Assembly (NCBI GenBank): GCA_023212695.1
Contig: JALCCG010000044.1
Location: forward strand, 43,500 to 107,499
Direction: 5' to 3'
Length of the DNA: 64,000 nucleotides
Source: Sporisorium sorghi
Taxonomy: Eukaryota > Basidiomycota > Ustilaginomycetes > Ustilaginales > Ustilaginaceae
This document shows, piece after piece, positions 22,469-33,359 of the stretch. Both the position numbers and the translations under genes were made by a program. The first letter of the stretch is position 1; every line of letters starts with the position of its first letter. The notes under the pieces were generated by a model. The model made no database searches, was not told where the DNA came from, and was given only the letters and a program-made list of their open reading frames with translations.

Positions 22469-23600
22469 TGTGATGCGGTCGATGATTGGAAAGGTGCTAC
22501 AGGATGTGATGGCGGTGGTGCAAGAAGGTTGAGAAGAATTGAGAAGGAGGTCGTGCATGCAACTTTCCGGGACAAAAAAAAAAAAAAGTTGAAATCGTCC
22601 GATTTGCCAATTCGACCTATCCCGATCTTGCGGGAGCGTCTTGATGCAAGGCAAGGCGTGCGAGCCGGGGTGTGGGAAAAAATCCAAACCCGAATCGAAT
22701 CCGGATCGACCGAAAAGGGCGTCGCGAACTGAGCTAAAGCGAGTCGCGAGTCTCTTTCTTTCTCACGCCTTGTCCTCTCGAGGTCCCGCCAAAAAGCAGG
22801 TGACTGTGGGAAAAGTCGAAATGAAATTGATCGAGACCTGAGCCAAGAGCAAGCACCCCAGATTTTCGGCCTGGGCGGGACAGTGGAACCAAGCGAGAAA
22901 GCGAAATTTCGCCCTTTTTCGAGGTTCGTGTGACCCGGGCTGGGTGGCAGTCACCACAGCGTGAGCACCCTCATTTTCGGCACGACTGAATCGAGACACA
23001 GTCGCGGTCGCGCTCTCGCTCTCGCGGACACGCTTCCGATGGCGCTTACAGAAGTCGCTCCGCGGCCTGCTCTGCCTCTCGCTGTGGCGGGGCGAGAGGG
23101 AGATGAAGCGGCTCACGGACCCTCTCTCGCCGCCGTCGCGAGAGCCGTTTCATCGTGTGTGAAGGAGCAACTCGATCGACGTTTGAATCCGCAACCTCCT
23201 CACTTTTCGCATTCCTCTCTTCCCACCACATCCACTGGCACTCCACCCTCTCTCTGCTCCCTACTTGCCTGCTCTTACCTTCACCTTCACACGCTCACAT
23301 CTCATCGCAGTCGAAAAGCGAGCTCTTCTGCTCTTTCGTCATCCGTCAACCCCACAAGTGTCCACCACAGACAGAAGTAGCCTTTGCATTGCCTTTTTTT
23401 GCCGAAAAATCACGCTTCGAGAGCGCAGTCTCAGCCCCAGCCAAATTCAGAAAAAAAAAAAAAAAAGAGAAAATCTCCCAGCCAGAATTACAAACGCGTC
23501 AAGTAACGCCAACCTTCCGCTCCGCTTCGCCCTATAACCAACCACCCTTTTCTGTCCAGCCATCTCCCACACAACCTTCCCCCAAAAGACGATCGCAAAC
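22469..23600. other. 1.1 kb divergent intergenic region with poly(A) tracts
   Basis: This lies between dus4 (minus) and the orphan at 23601 (plus). It has A13 at about 22574-22586 and A16 at about 23451-23466. The latter is 135 bp before the downstream ATG, within its probable 5' leader. The region from 23200 to 23600 is C/T-rich and reads as a long leader. No gene is supported. Confidence 0.5.
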
Positions 23601-24290
23601 ATGGTCTTCCAGAGCTACGCATTCGAGTCGACCACATACAGCCCGATCAACATGGGCCACGCCTCGTTCTCCGCTGTGCCGCCCACCATGGCGCTCGGTG
23701 GTTGCGGGAGCAAGAAGCGCAAGGCGCTGGACGACGACGCCGCATCTAGCAGCGACTTGCACATCCGACCGAAGCTGAGCCTGCCGCGATCCGCCGGGCT
23801 CGTGTTCAACGGCGATGCGCAGTTCCACCCGCTGCCGGCGCACGTCAACCAGGAGGTGCTGGCGCAGCTCGGCCACAGTCCCTTCGCTAACGCGGGAGGC
23901 GAGGCGGGCAGCGCGTTCGTCACGCCCAGCTCGTCGAGTTCGAGCCTGCACGAGCAGCCGTCCGCGGTCGCGGCGGGTCGGAGCGACTACTTCAGCAGCC
24001 CCGCTGCAGGTGCGGGAGGGCAGTATCCCGAGGTGCAGCCGTACCCCTCGTCAGCGGCATGTGGCATCCTCGGCCCCGCCCCCGCCCCCGCGCCCAGCGA
24101 CATGGACCTCGACGGCGCAAGCACAAACGCCCAAAGTGTACACGGCTCCCACTGCAAGAGCATCCCGCAGCTCTGCGTAAGGTATAACGACGGCAATGGG
24201 TCCGAGCTCTGGGCAACGTGCCCCGACTGCGGCACTTGTGGCAAGGTCGACTCCTCCCGCCCCTCGGCTAATCTGTGCTACTCGCCCTGA
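23601..24290 (+). CDS. Orphan protein with C-terminal Cys cluster, function unknown
   Basis: This is an intronless 229-aa ORF with start context AAACATGGTC. The N-terminus (MVFQSYAFESTTYSPINMG) is followed by a basic SKKRK segment near 37-41, a possible nuclear signal. A disordered Ser/Ala/Pro middle then runs to about 180. The C-terminal ~45 residues look like the ordered part: HCKSIPQLCVRYNDGNG, SELWATCPDCGTCGKVDSS. Cys 185, 192, 207, 210 and 213 could form a small zinc knuckle. I recognise no named family. The conserved-looking tail and third-base GC bias argue for a real gene rather than a chance frame. Confidence 0.78.
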   Translation: MVFQSYAFESTTYSPINMGHASFSAVPPTMALGGCGSKKRKALDDDAASSSDLHIRPKLSLPRSAGLVFNGDAQFHPLPAHVNQEVLAQLGHSPFANAGGEAGSAFVTPSSSSSSLHEQPSAVAAGRSDYFSSPAAGAGGQYPEVQPYPSSAACGILGPAPAPAPSDMDLDGASTNAQSVHGSHCKSIPQLCVRYNDGNGSELWATCPDCGTCGKVDSSRPSANLCYSP

Positions 24291-25511
24291 GCGTTTTCGT
24301 CGCGCGGGGAGTAGTGTTTGTTGTGTTTCTGTTTTCAGCCGAAAGGCTCCCTCGTCGCTCGTTTGTTCGCTCGCATCCGCTTCTGTATTTTTACACCCCT
24401 CGTACTGCGCCAAAGTCGAGTCTCTGTCGTGTCGCTTGCATTCCCCCATTCCCTCGTTGTGTCCGATCCGTAGTGTCCCTCGCATCCTCAGTTCAGCCTC
24501 TCTTAGCAGAGCGGGCTGGACAGGAGAGCCTTCTCGTTGCTCTGTCTTGTTCGCAATTCGTTTTCTTCAATGTACCAACAATGTCTTCGTTCTCATTCAC
24601 TCTTCCAGTTGTTCGAAACGCGTGTGCGTGTGTGCGTCGTGCTTGGATCCGGTGTCGGTGCCGTCCCTGGGTCACGTATGAGCGTCACGTTTCGATCCTG
24701 TGTGGGTGCACGTCGTCTTACAAACGCGAATGATGGGTAACTTAGCGCATCAAGTAAGCGGTCAGCCATGGCAAGAGTGCATGAAGCGCCTCAGGCGGCG
24801 CCCAAGCGACGTTGACTGATCTCAACTCAAGCGACACAACTCAAGCGACACAGACCACAAAAGCAAACCAGCGGCATCGATGGTGAAAGGTCCCCCCAAG
24901 ACATGGGACAGGGCAACAAGATGACGAATTTCAGATTGCATTTCAAAGACCAAAGGACAAGAACCTTTGGCCTTGTTTGGCTGCCGAGTGCAGCTTGCAT
25001 TGAGAAGAGAGAGAGAGAGATGGTGAGAGGGAGGGGGTGTGGGGGGTAATGGGAGTGAATGCGTATCACTCGAGACTTTTTTGGTGACAAACCGAGACAG
25101 CTGAAGACACTAGACCGTGCACCGTCGTGCGTAAAAAACTACGGCGACCCGACACAAGAGCAGGCAGTAAGTTTACTGGCTCTGGCCGTTGTATCTACCA
25201 TGAGTCAAAGCGCATGTAGAAGCGGAAAGGCAAGAACGATGTCAGTGATTGTGTTCAGAGCAAGCAAGAGTCAGGGGGAGAGGAAACGGCGAGAAGCGGA
25301 AGCAATTCAACATGGGCAGACAGCAAAGGACAAAAGCAGAAACAAGTTGGGCTCGAGGACGGTCGATTCAAAGACTCGGGAGCTACAGGCACATTGGAGA
25401 GAGCAGCAGATATGACCGAGATGTGGCTCGCTGGCCACAAGACCGAACCACGACTAGCACAAGGGATACGCAGGACTTGAGGAAAGGAACCGAACAGCAA
25501 GGCCGACGAGC
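24291..25511. other. 1.2 kb convergent intergenic region
   Basis: This holds the 3' flanks of the orphan at 23601 (plus) and grp1 (minus). It contains a short AG run at about 25006-25020. I see no gene, tRNA or strong structure. Confidence 0.5.
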
Positions 25512-26639
25512 TTAGTAGCCCTGGCCGTTGTAAGCGCTGCCATTCTGCTGGCCGGGCTGCTGGAAGCTCTGCTGAGCGCCGTAGCTGTTGTTGCGGATGC
25601 GGATTCGGGACATGTGGATATACGAGGCGGGTCGAGAATCGAGAGCGAGGCACCGAGAAGACGAAACGAAGACGACCGGACGAAAGTGCGCGCGTTGACG
25701 AGATGATGAGACGAGGAGAACGGGAATCGAGGCGACGAGCGGGAACCGGGCATGGAGACGTTGTCGGACATGGAAAACAGAACGGGACACGGAAACGAGA
25801 AGACACGGTTGAGAACATGAACGAGCAAAGCTTTGTCGGTAGAGAATGCCTGCGACTGTCCGTGCGCGCCACAGTGCCCATCTGGCAGGTCGTGCCAGCG
25901 TGATGCCCGAGGAGGAGCCGCAATAGATGCACAATCTCGCCAGGACAGGCTTAACCTCAGTGTAAGGTTGTCTGATCACGGCGGGGAGCTGCGGAAGCGC
26001 GTAGGGACCAAACCGGCGCAAGAGCAACCCGAGTCGAAGCACCAAGATCCGAGACGAAAGCTGCCACTAACGACGTAGCCGCAAAAAGCACGAGGCGGAA
26101 AGGAAACAAGAAAAGGGGCTGTATTGTACTTACCCGCCGTAGCCACCCTGCTGGGGAGCACCGTAACCCTGCTGAGGAGCGCCGTAGCCACCCTGCTGGG
26201 GCTGGAAGCCGGGCTGCTGGTAGCCGCCGTAGCCGCCCTGCTGGGGGTATCCGCCCTGCTGCTGGAAGCCGCCGGGCTGCTGGAAACCGCCGGGCTGGCC
26301 GCCGTAGCCACCGTAGCCACCTTGGGCGCCGTAAGCGTTGGCGCCGTACTGGCCAGTGACACCGCCGTAGCCACCGCCCATACCGCCAGCGGGTCGGGAG
26401 TTGGCCATGTTGACACGGATGCGACGGCCGTCGAGCTCCTGGTCGTGGAGGGCGGCGATGGCCGCGTCAGCCTCGGCCTGGGAGTTGAAGGTGACGAAGC
26501 CGAAACCACGCGAGCGGCCGGTCTCGCGGTCCTTCATGACAATGTAGTCGGTGAGCTGGCCGTAAGCCGAGAAGGCGTGGGCGAGGCTGTCATCGGTGGT
26601 GTTCCACGAGAGGTTTCCGACGTAAACTTTGGCGGCCAT
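25512..26639 (-). CDS. grp1: Small glycine/glutamine-rich RRM protein (Grp1 type), 2 exons
   Basis: Exon 1 is 26134-26639 and exon 2 is 25512-25584, giving 192 aa. Residues 1-80 form one RRM with RNP2 KVYVGNLSW and RNP1 RSRGFGFVTF. The rest is built of Gly-Gly-Tyr and Gln-Gln-Gly units and ends in NGSAYNGQGY. This layout matches plant/animal cold-inducible GRPs and Ustilago Grp1, a component of endosomal mRNA-transport particles that works with Rrm4. The 549-nt intron (GTAAGT...ACAG) is long for this genome. Its first in-frame codons give an immediate stop (GGG TAA), so an unspliced transcript would still encode a nearly complete 169-residue protein without the last 23 residues. A consensus GTAAGT donor at 27066-27061 (minus) suggests a further intron in the 5' UTR; this is not proven. 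Confidence 0.88.
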
Positions 26640-29600
26640 CTTGAACTAGGATCTGATGATGGACGAGCTGTAGAGGTATCCGAGGACTATCTGTTGTGGC
26701 GGGTGTCCAGATGGTGGGTCGAAAGGAGTTGGAGGATGGTGTGCGGAATATCATAGCGTCGATGTGGACGAAACATCGTAGAGGGGCGGCATGGCGCGCA
26801 ACGGTAGGAACGCGTAGGTAAGGTAGGTGGACCAAGTATTGTTGAAGGAATGAGAGATGAGAGAGGCAATGTGAAGGTCAGCAGACGGATTCAACGACGG
26901 TGAGAGAGAAGCGGGAGATCGGCAAAAGGGCTTGGTATCCCAAACATGCCAGAGGTGGCTTGCTTCGGAACCGCCTGCTTGACGGTGTGCGGCTACTGCA
27001 GTCGTTGACGATGCCCAGCTGTCGACGCTGCATCTGGGCATGCGGACGATGAAAGAAACAACTTACCGATACAATCGAGCCGATGCTGAAACCGAGACGA
27101 GAAGACGAGACGGACGAGTCTTGAGACAGGTATACGAGATATGAGAGCGAGAAGCGAGAAAGAAGAAGAGGAACGAAGCTCGACGATACGAAACCGGGAA
27201 CTGCGGAACAGAGAGAAGAGAGGATGATGGAGGTGAGAGTGTTGGATTGACGAGCAAGCTCGAGGAGCAGTCAAAGTCAGTCAAACTGAGCTCTGAAGCT
27301 TTGATCGGAAAGGACAGCGCGAAATTGCACAAACGGACACGCGCACGCTTCCTCTTTCCATCTTGCCCTCTCTTCTCACGCCCGCACGCACGCACCCTTT
27401 TGGCCGCACACGCACGCCAATGTTGAGCCAACGCTTTGTTTCGTTCAATCTCTCTCTCTCTCCTTCTCTGCGGGTGGATCGAGGCGTGATTCCGCTGCTG
27501 TTTCTCCTCGTCTCGTCTCGCCACTGACCAGTTGTGATGAGGAAGAAGGAGGCTGATACAAAGCGTTGCGCCAACCCCATTCTGAGTCGATCGTTGGCCA
27601 CACGACGCTGTATGGCAAGCGCAGCAGCAGCAGCAAAGCGCAACTGAACTCGAAGCTCGAGCTTTTCGTCTTTCCCCTTCTCTGCTCTGCTGCATCGCCT
27701 GCGGCTGCTCCTTCTCTCCTCGCTTCCAAGACACAAAGCTTTGACAAAGCTTCGAAGCGGGAAATTGCAACGCGAATACAAATCAGTCGGATTCTCAACT
27801 TCAAAAAGAGTGCGCGGCTTTGAATACAGACTTCGCTCATGATTGAGGCGAGCCGATTCCGTAAGTGTGCCCGATCTAGCTTCATAAAGTCGGCCGGAAG
27901 TGCGTGTCTCGACCGTGATCTCCTCGAGGAATTTCTGAAGTTGCATTTTTCGTTTTGCTTGGAAATCCGGCTCAAAAATGCTCAAAAATGAGGACGCAAA
28001 AAAGAAGAAGAAAAAAAGACGAGCTTGCTGGCAAAAAGTGTGACGGCCAGCAGTCCTCACACTGCCCACAACTGATCCAAAGACCAAGACGGCGACAAAC
28101 GGCCGAAAGGAGCCAGGACCAGCAACGACAATGGGAAGCAACACACACACGTGCCTGATGTGCGTGTAACATCACTCCAAGGCGGGTTGAAAAGTCGGAA
28201 GGTGGCTGGCGGAGGCGGAGTCGCACACAATGCCAAGCGCCTGTCTGTTCGGAGCTGGCATTCTTTCTTCTCCAACAGACGTGGCAGGCAGGTCTGAAGG
28301 CTCGCCGAGCAAGATGCGTGGCTTGAGTGGCATTCACCCTTGCTCTTCTGTACCTGCGTCCAGAGGATTGTCGGGAGTGAGGCATGCAGGGCTCTCTTGA
28401 AATTCCTGCCAAGCGTGTCAGAGGCTCGCACTGGGACACGAACACAAGCCGAGCGAGCGACAGCGGAGCGGGACGGACCCTTGGCTGTGTGAATTACAAC
28501 GGCACCACACATTCCGCCGAGACTTGGAGCGTGGCAACGCCTGAGCGGTCGAAAGGCGGCCGAAATGATGGCCACAGAGCGCTCGATCTCGTACGACCAC
28601 TAACCGCGCCGACGGCCAGATGAAGTTGCTAGGAAACCACCACTCGAGATGAACTCGGAGGGCTCGGGCGAGCAACGAGTGGGTCAAAAGCCCTTGGACA
28701 TGAGATGGGCTTCGGCCGTGTCCGACAGGGTGCAGCACAGTAACAGACCCAAGCAAGACAGCCAGCTCAAAGAAAAGGAGCTCGCTTGCGCCCATGCCGA
28801 CCGCTCTTGCCTATGGCACGAAAAGCAGGCACAGAGCGTCGGTTCTCCGCTGGTCGATCCATGGAAGATTCCATCACAATTGCAGAGATAGCGACCGTGC
28901 CTGTGCGCACCGTCGGCTATTCGGCTGGCACGGAGCAGCTTGTCAATATCAAAGAGATTGGCTTCGGCGCGAAATCGCGGCATTGATTGACGGCATCGAC
29001 AGCATCGCCAAGAACTTGACGAGCCGATGCAACAGCGGCGATCATGACATTGGATGATCGCCGTACAGAAGCGGCTGCTGTTGGTGAACTAGTTAGCTGC
29101 GAGTTAAGCGACGGCGGAACGGCAGATCTCACAGTCTCACGTCGGCACGGTAGAAACCGTTCGACACAGACCGACGTCCAGGAAAAGGCCCAAAGCCCAA
29201 ACACACCCTTGCAAGAAAGAAAGAGGAAGGAGCGTCGTCATCGCAACGGCCAATCAAGCCTGGGATTAGGAGCGTCGATGGCAACTACTGTAAGCAAGCT
29301 TGGACGCGGACGATGGCGGCGGCACAAGCTGCGCTGTCGGAATTGCGTCGACACGAGCAAGAGAAAGAGAAATTCTCGGTCAACTCTCCAAGACAAGACA
29401 GAACTAGAAAGCAAAGCGCACATGCTCTGACATGAACACTGCAATGGTGATGTGTTTTGCAAGCTTTTGACTTGCCGTCGGAAACGTGGCTGGGTTGGAA
29501 AGCAGCAGCAAGCAACACCGACCCACCGACTGGCCACCAAGAAAGCATAACGATGCTGTCCACCAACGGGACGGAAGAGCAAGAGCAAGAGCAAGTGCAA

Positions 29601-30138
29601 GAGCAAGTGCAAGAGCGCGCCAGCCAGTCGCAGCCACTTTGCTGGACTTGAATTTGTTGGCAAGAGCGATTTTTGTGTTCGATGCTCATAGCAACAGCCG
29701 AGCAAGAGCCTGAGGGAGAGAGAGAGAGAGACAGAGCGCTCTTGCCGAGTTCAAAACGGCAGGAACCTTGGCAGTGGTTTCCCTTTCATAACGAAAAAAA
29801 CTCGTTCTTTGGAATCCTCTGCCTTTCAAAGCCAGTCGCCAAGCCACAGGCGCCTGATCAGTGAGAAAACGAGCAGCAAGCTGACCGAAGCAAAATTTTA
29901 GGAAAATTTCTAAATTTAAAGAAAAAAGGGGTCGTCGTCGCGGTTTCAGGATCACGACCTGCAATGCGGCAGGCAGGGAAAAAAACGACTGTGGTCAGGG
30001 GAGTCAAACGAAAAAAAAAAAATAAAAAATTCAAACGTGCAGGCCAAATTCTGAGACCAACCCAACAGCAGCAGCAGGAGCAGCAGCTCGAAGTGCATTT
30101 TTGCTTGCTTTGTTTTTGTGTTGCGTGTGTTGCGTGTG

Positions 30139-30169
<31 letters not shown>

Positions 30170-30782
30170 TTGGGCTTGACCGTGGGACAGCCAAGTCCTG
30201 GCGCCACGCCCACCTTCCCACAGCAAATCAAGCCAGAGCGACATTGCAAAATGCACACTGCATCGGCACACCCGGTGTGCACCTATCTCATCTCTCAGGG
30301 CAGCAGAGGGCAGTGCTGTTGCGACGCCGATTCCGCTACGACATTCACACTGGCCGCCGCCTTCGCCTTCGCCTTCGCCTCCGCCGCTGCTGCTGCTGCT
30401 GCTGCTGCTGCTAATGCTGGCCAGGCACTCGCGACGCCCTTTCTCGCACTCTCTCTTTTTGACATTGGCCAAAGTGCACCACACCACGCCTGTCTCTCAC
30501 GCAGCTCTTGACTGAGTGAGTCGTACCTGCCAGCTGCGTTTCTCTCTCTCTCGCTCTCGTTCTCGGTTCTCGTTCTCGTTGGCTCTTCGCGGCTACTCCT
30601 CTCTTCATCGACACCACCACCATCCCCACTTTCCACCATCTCACCCACCTCATCCTCGTCCTGGTCAACCATCCACCATCACCACCACCACCCTCACCAT
30701 CTCCTCCTTCTCCTCCGACCACTGAGGTTCTCTCGCGGTCGGAATCACTTTCTTCACCAGCAACAGCCTCGTACCACACATC
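26640..30782. other. 4.1 kb gene-free divergent region between grp1 and glyoxal oxidase
   Basis: This is the largest gap in the window. It carries the grp1 promoter/5' UTR and the long upstream region of the glyoxal oxidase gene. Repeats seen are a GAGCAA hexamer array at about 29576-29620, a GT run at about 30139-30170, CTTCGC units at about 30358-30380, CTG/GCT units at about 30385-30413 and CTCGTT-type repeats before 30600. The open frames are translations of these biased tracts. No coding gene is supported. Confidence 0.5.
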
Positions 30783-33359
30783 ATGACGCGACAGCTCTCC
30801 TCATCTTCGAGGCGCTCGTCGCTCGCCAAAAAGGCCATGACGCTCGCGACCGCTGCCCTCGCCCTCTCATCGCGCGCCTCGGCCGCCAACAAGGCCGGCA
30901 CTTATGAGATCGTCAACCACAACTCGCTCGCCTCCGCCATGATGCTCGGCGTCATTGACGAGGACAATGTCTTCATCCTCGACAAGGCCGAGAACAACTC
31001 GGCTCGTCTCGCAGACGGTCGCCACGTCTGGGGTTCCTACTACAAGATCTCGGACAACTCGGTCACCGGCACTGCCGTCAACACCAACACCTTCTGTGCT
31101 TCCGGTGCGACGCTCGGCAACGGCTCTTGGCTCGTGGCCGGCGGCAACCAGGCCGTCGGATACGGTGGTGCCGCCCAGGCTGAGAACCTCAACCCCTACT
31201 CGGATTACGACGGCACCAGGGCCATCCGTCTGCTCGAGCCCAACTCGACCACCTGGATTGACTCGCCAAGTACCTCGATCACCCAGGTCAACATGCTCCA
31301 ATCGCCTCGTTGGTACCCCGGTATCGAGGTTCTCGAAGACGGCAGCGTCCTCTTCATCGGAGGCGCCAACTCTGGTGGCTACATCAACCGCAACACCCCA
31401 ACCACCGATACCGTCTACCAGAACGGAGGCGCCAACCCCACCTACGAATACTTCCCATCCAGGCAAACCGGAAACCTCCCCATCTGCCAGTTCATGCCCA
31501 CCACCAACGGTCTCAACATGTACCCGCACACCTACCTCATGCCCTCCGGCAAGATCTTCATGCAGGCCAACGTCAGCACCACGCTCTGGGACCACGTCAA
31601 CAACGTCCAGACCGCCCTTCCCGACATGCCCGGCAACGTCGTCCGCGTCTACCCCGCCTCGGCTGCCACTGCCATGTTGCCTCTTACGCCTGAGAACTCG
31701 TACACGCCCACCATCCTCTTCTGCGGTGGCAGCGTCATGAGCGACCAGATGTGGGGCAACTACTCTGGTCCCGGCGGCAACATTCTCGGCATCACCGCTT
31801 CCAACGACTGCTCGTCCATCACTCCCGAGGATAACCAGGGCAACCAGACGCCCAACGTCCAGTACGTCCAGGAGGAGACCCTGCCCGAAGGTCGCTCCAT
31901 GGGTCAGTTCATCCACCTGCCCGACGGAACCATGGTCATCGTCAACGGCGCCAACAAGGGCACTGCCGGTTACACCAACGCCACCTACAACACCATCCAG
32001 TACAACGGCAAGACCGTCGTCACCGAGGGTCTCTCGCAGGATCCCACCTACGTGCCTGTCCTCTACGACCCGTCCAAGCCCAAGGGTCAGCGCGTCTCCA
32101 ACGCCGGCCTCTCGCCTTCCACCATCGCTCGTCTCTACCACTCGAGTGCCGTGCTGCTCGCCGACGGTTCCGTCATGGTCGCCGGCTCCAACCCGCACCA
32201 GGACGTCGCGCTCGACATGCCCACCGGCACCACTCCTCAGGCCTTCAACACGACGTACGAGATTGAGAAGTGGTACCCGCCTTACTGGGACCAGCCGCGC
32301 CCTTACCCTCAGGGCGTGCCCAACACGGTCCAGTACGGCGGTAGCCCCTTCAACATCACCGTCAACGGCACCTTCATGGGCGACTCGGCCAACGCCAAGG
32401 CCGCCAACACCAAGTTTGCCATCATCCGCCCCGGTTTCTCGACGCACGCCATGAACATGGGTCAGCGCGCCGTCTACCTCGACTACACCTACACGGTCAA
32501 CGACGACGCCTCGGTCACCTACATGGTCAACCCCTTGCCCAACACCAGGGCCATGAACCGCCTTTTCGTTCCCGGTCCCGCCTTCTTCTTCGTTACCGTC
32601 GGCGGCGTTCCAAGCTACGGCAAGAAGATCATGGTCGGAACCAGCTTCACCGGTACTGGCAACGTGCCCTTCACTGCTGCGCTCGGCTCGACTCTGGTCT
32701 CGCTTCCCGCTCCTGTCAACAGCACCAAGTTCACCGCCTCCATCTCGAGGGCCGGTAGCTCTTCGTCTTCCGACTTCGGCCTTGGAAAGATCATTGGCAT
32801 TGCTGTTGCCGGTGCCGTTGTGCTCGCGCTCATCGCCCTTGGCTGCTGCCTCTGGCGCCGCAAGGGCAGGAACAATAGCGACAAGGCTGCCGCTCGCCAG
32901 TCGGCCGCTCCTTGGACCAGCCGAGACATGGGCTCCGGCCCCGAGTACAAGCGCGTCGACACTCCCGTCGGATCCGTGCACGGCGGCCGTTTCGGTGCTG
33001 CTCGCACGGACAGCTCTCACACGTTCGAGAGCTACCGCATGCACGATCAGACCAGCGCGAGCGAAAGCAAGGAGGCGCTAGGCGGCTACTACGACCAGCC
33101 TCGCTCCGGCAGCCGTGCAGGCTACGCGCCAAGTCCGCTTGCCTACGACCAACACGGACGTGGCAGCTCGCAAGGCCAGTACCAGCAGGGTTGGGGCGAA
33201 TACCACGCTGGTGATGCTGGCGCCTACTACGGCGGCAGCGGCGGCGGGCACAGCTACGACGACTACCCGTCACAGCAGTACCAACAGCAGCAGCAGCCAT
33301 ACTCTCCACAGCAGCAGCAGCAGCAGCAGCGTCAATACTACGACAGCCCGCGTCGTTGA
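30783..33359 (+). CDS. glo1: Membrane-anchored glyoxal oxidase (copper radical oxidase, Glo1 type)
   Basis: This is an intronless ORF of 858 aa. A basic N-terminus and hydrophobic stretch (about 17-34, ending ASA) form a signal peptide. The seven-bladed oxidase domain carries every expected copper/radical ligand. Cys105 (NTFCASG) and Tyr178 (SPRWYPG) are the thioether-linked pair, Tyr452-His453 lie in ARLYHSSAVLL, and His555 lies in GFSTHAMNMG. After a Ser-rich stem there is one transmembrane helix (about 669-691) followed by a basic anchor WRRKGR and a ~165-residue cytosolic tail rich in Tyr, Gly and Gln. Glyoxal oxidases oxidise small aldehydes and make hydrogen peroxide. The membrane-bound Glo1 of Ustilago maydis (similar length and tail) is needed for filamentous growth and virulence. 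The call to Glo1 rather than a paralogue is inferred from length and anchor. Confidence 0.9.
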   Translation: MTRQLSSSSRRSSLAKKAMTLATAALALSSRASAANKAGTYEIVNHNSLASAMMLGVIDEDNVFILDKAENNSARLADGRHVWGSYYKISDNSVTGTAVNTNTFCASGATLGNGSWLVAGGNQAVGYGGAAQAENLNPYSDYDGTRAIRLLEPNSTTWIDSPSTSITQVNMLQSPRWYPGIEVLEDGSVLFIGGANSGGYINRNTPTTDTVYQNGGANPTYEYFPSRQTGNLPICQFMPTTNGLNMYPHTYLMPSGKIFMQANVSTTLWDHVNNVQTALPDMPGNVVRVYPASAATAMLPLTPENSYTPTILFCGGSVMSDQMWGNYSGPGGNILGITASNDCSSITPEDNQGNQTPNVQYVQEETLPEGRSMGQFIHLPDGTMVIVNGANKGTAGYTNATYNTIQYNGKTVVTEGLSQDPTYVPVLYDPSKPKGQRVSNAGLSPSTIARLYHSSAVLLADGSVMVAGSNPHQDVALDMPTGTTPQAFNTTYEIEKWYPPYWDQPRPYPQGVPNTVQYGGSPFNITVNGTFMGDSANAKAANTKFAIIRPGFSTHAMNMGQRAVYLDYTYTVNDDASVTYMVNPLPNTRAMNRLFVPGPAFFFVTVGGVPSYGKKIMVGTSFTGTGNVPFTAALGSTLVSLPAPVNSTKFTASISRAGSSSSSDFGLGKIIGIAVAGAVVLALIALGCCLWRRKGRNNSDKAAARQSAAPWTSRDMGSGPEYKRVDTPVGSVHGGRFGAARTDSSHTFESYRMHDQTSASESKEALGGYYDQPRSGSRAGYAPSPLAYDQHGRGSSQGQYQQGWGEYHAGDAGAYYGGSGGGHSYDDYPSQQYQQQQQPYSPQQQQQQQRQYYDSPRR

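Noticed and set aside
27281..28150. 289-codon minus-strand open frame upstream of grp1
   Set aside because: Poly-Phe and Arg/Ser runs come from T-rich and simple-sequence tracts; no recognisable motif; lies in a leader/promoter region.
29576..29620. CRISPR-like or satellite array
   Set aside because: It is an imperfect GAGCAA hexamer microsatellite without spacers.
30867..33044. 725-codon minus-strand frame
   Set aside because: It is the antisense shadow of the glyoxal oxidase gene, caused by strong third-position GC bias.
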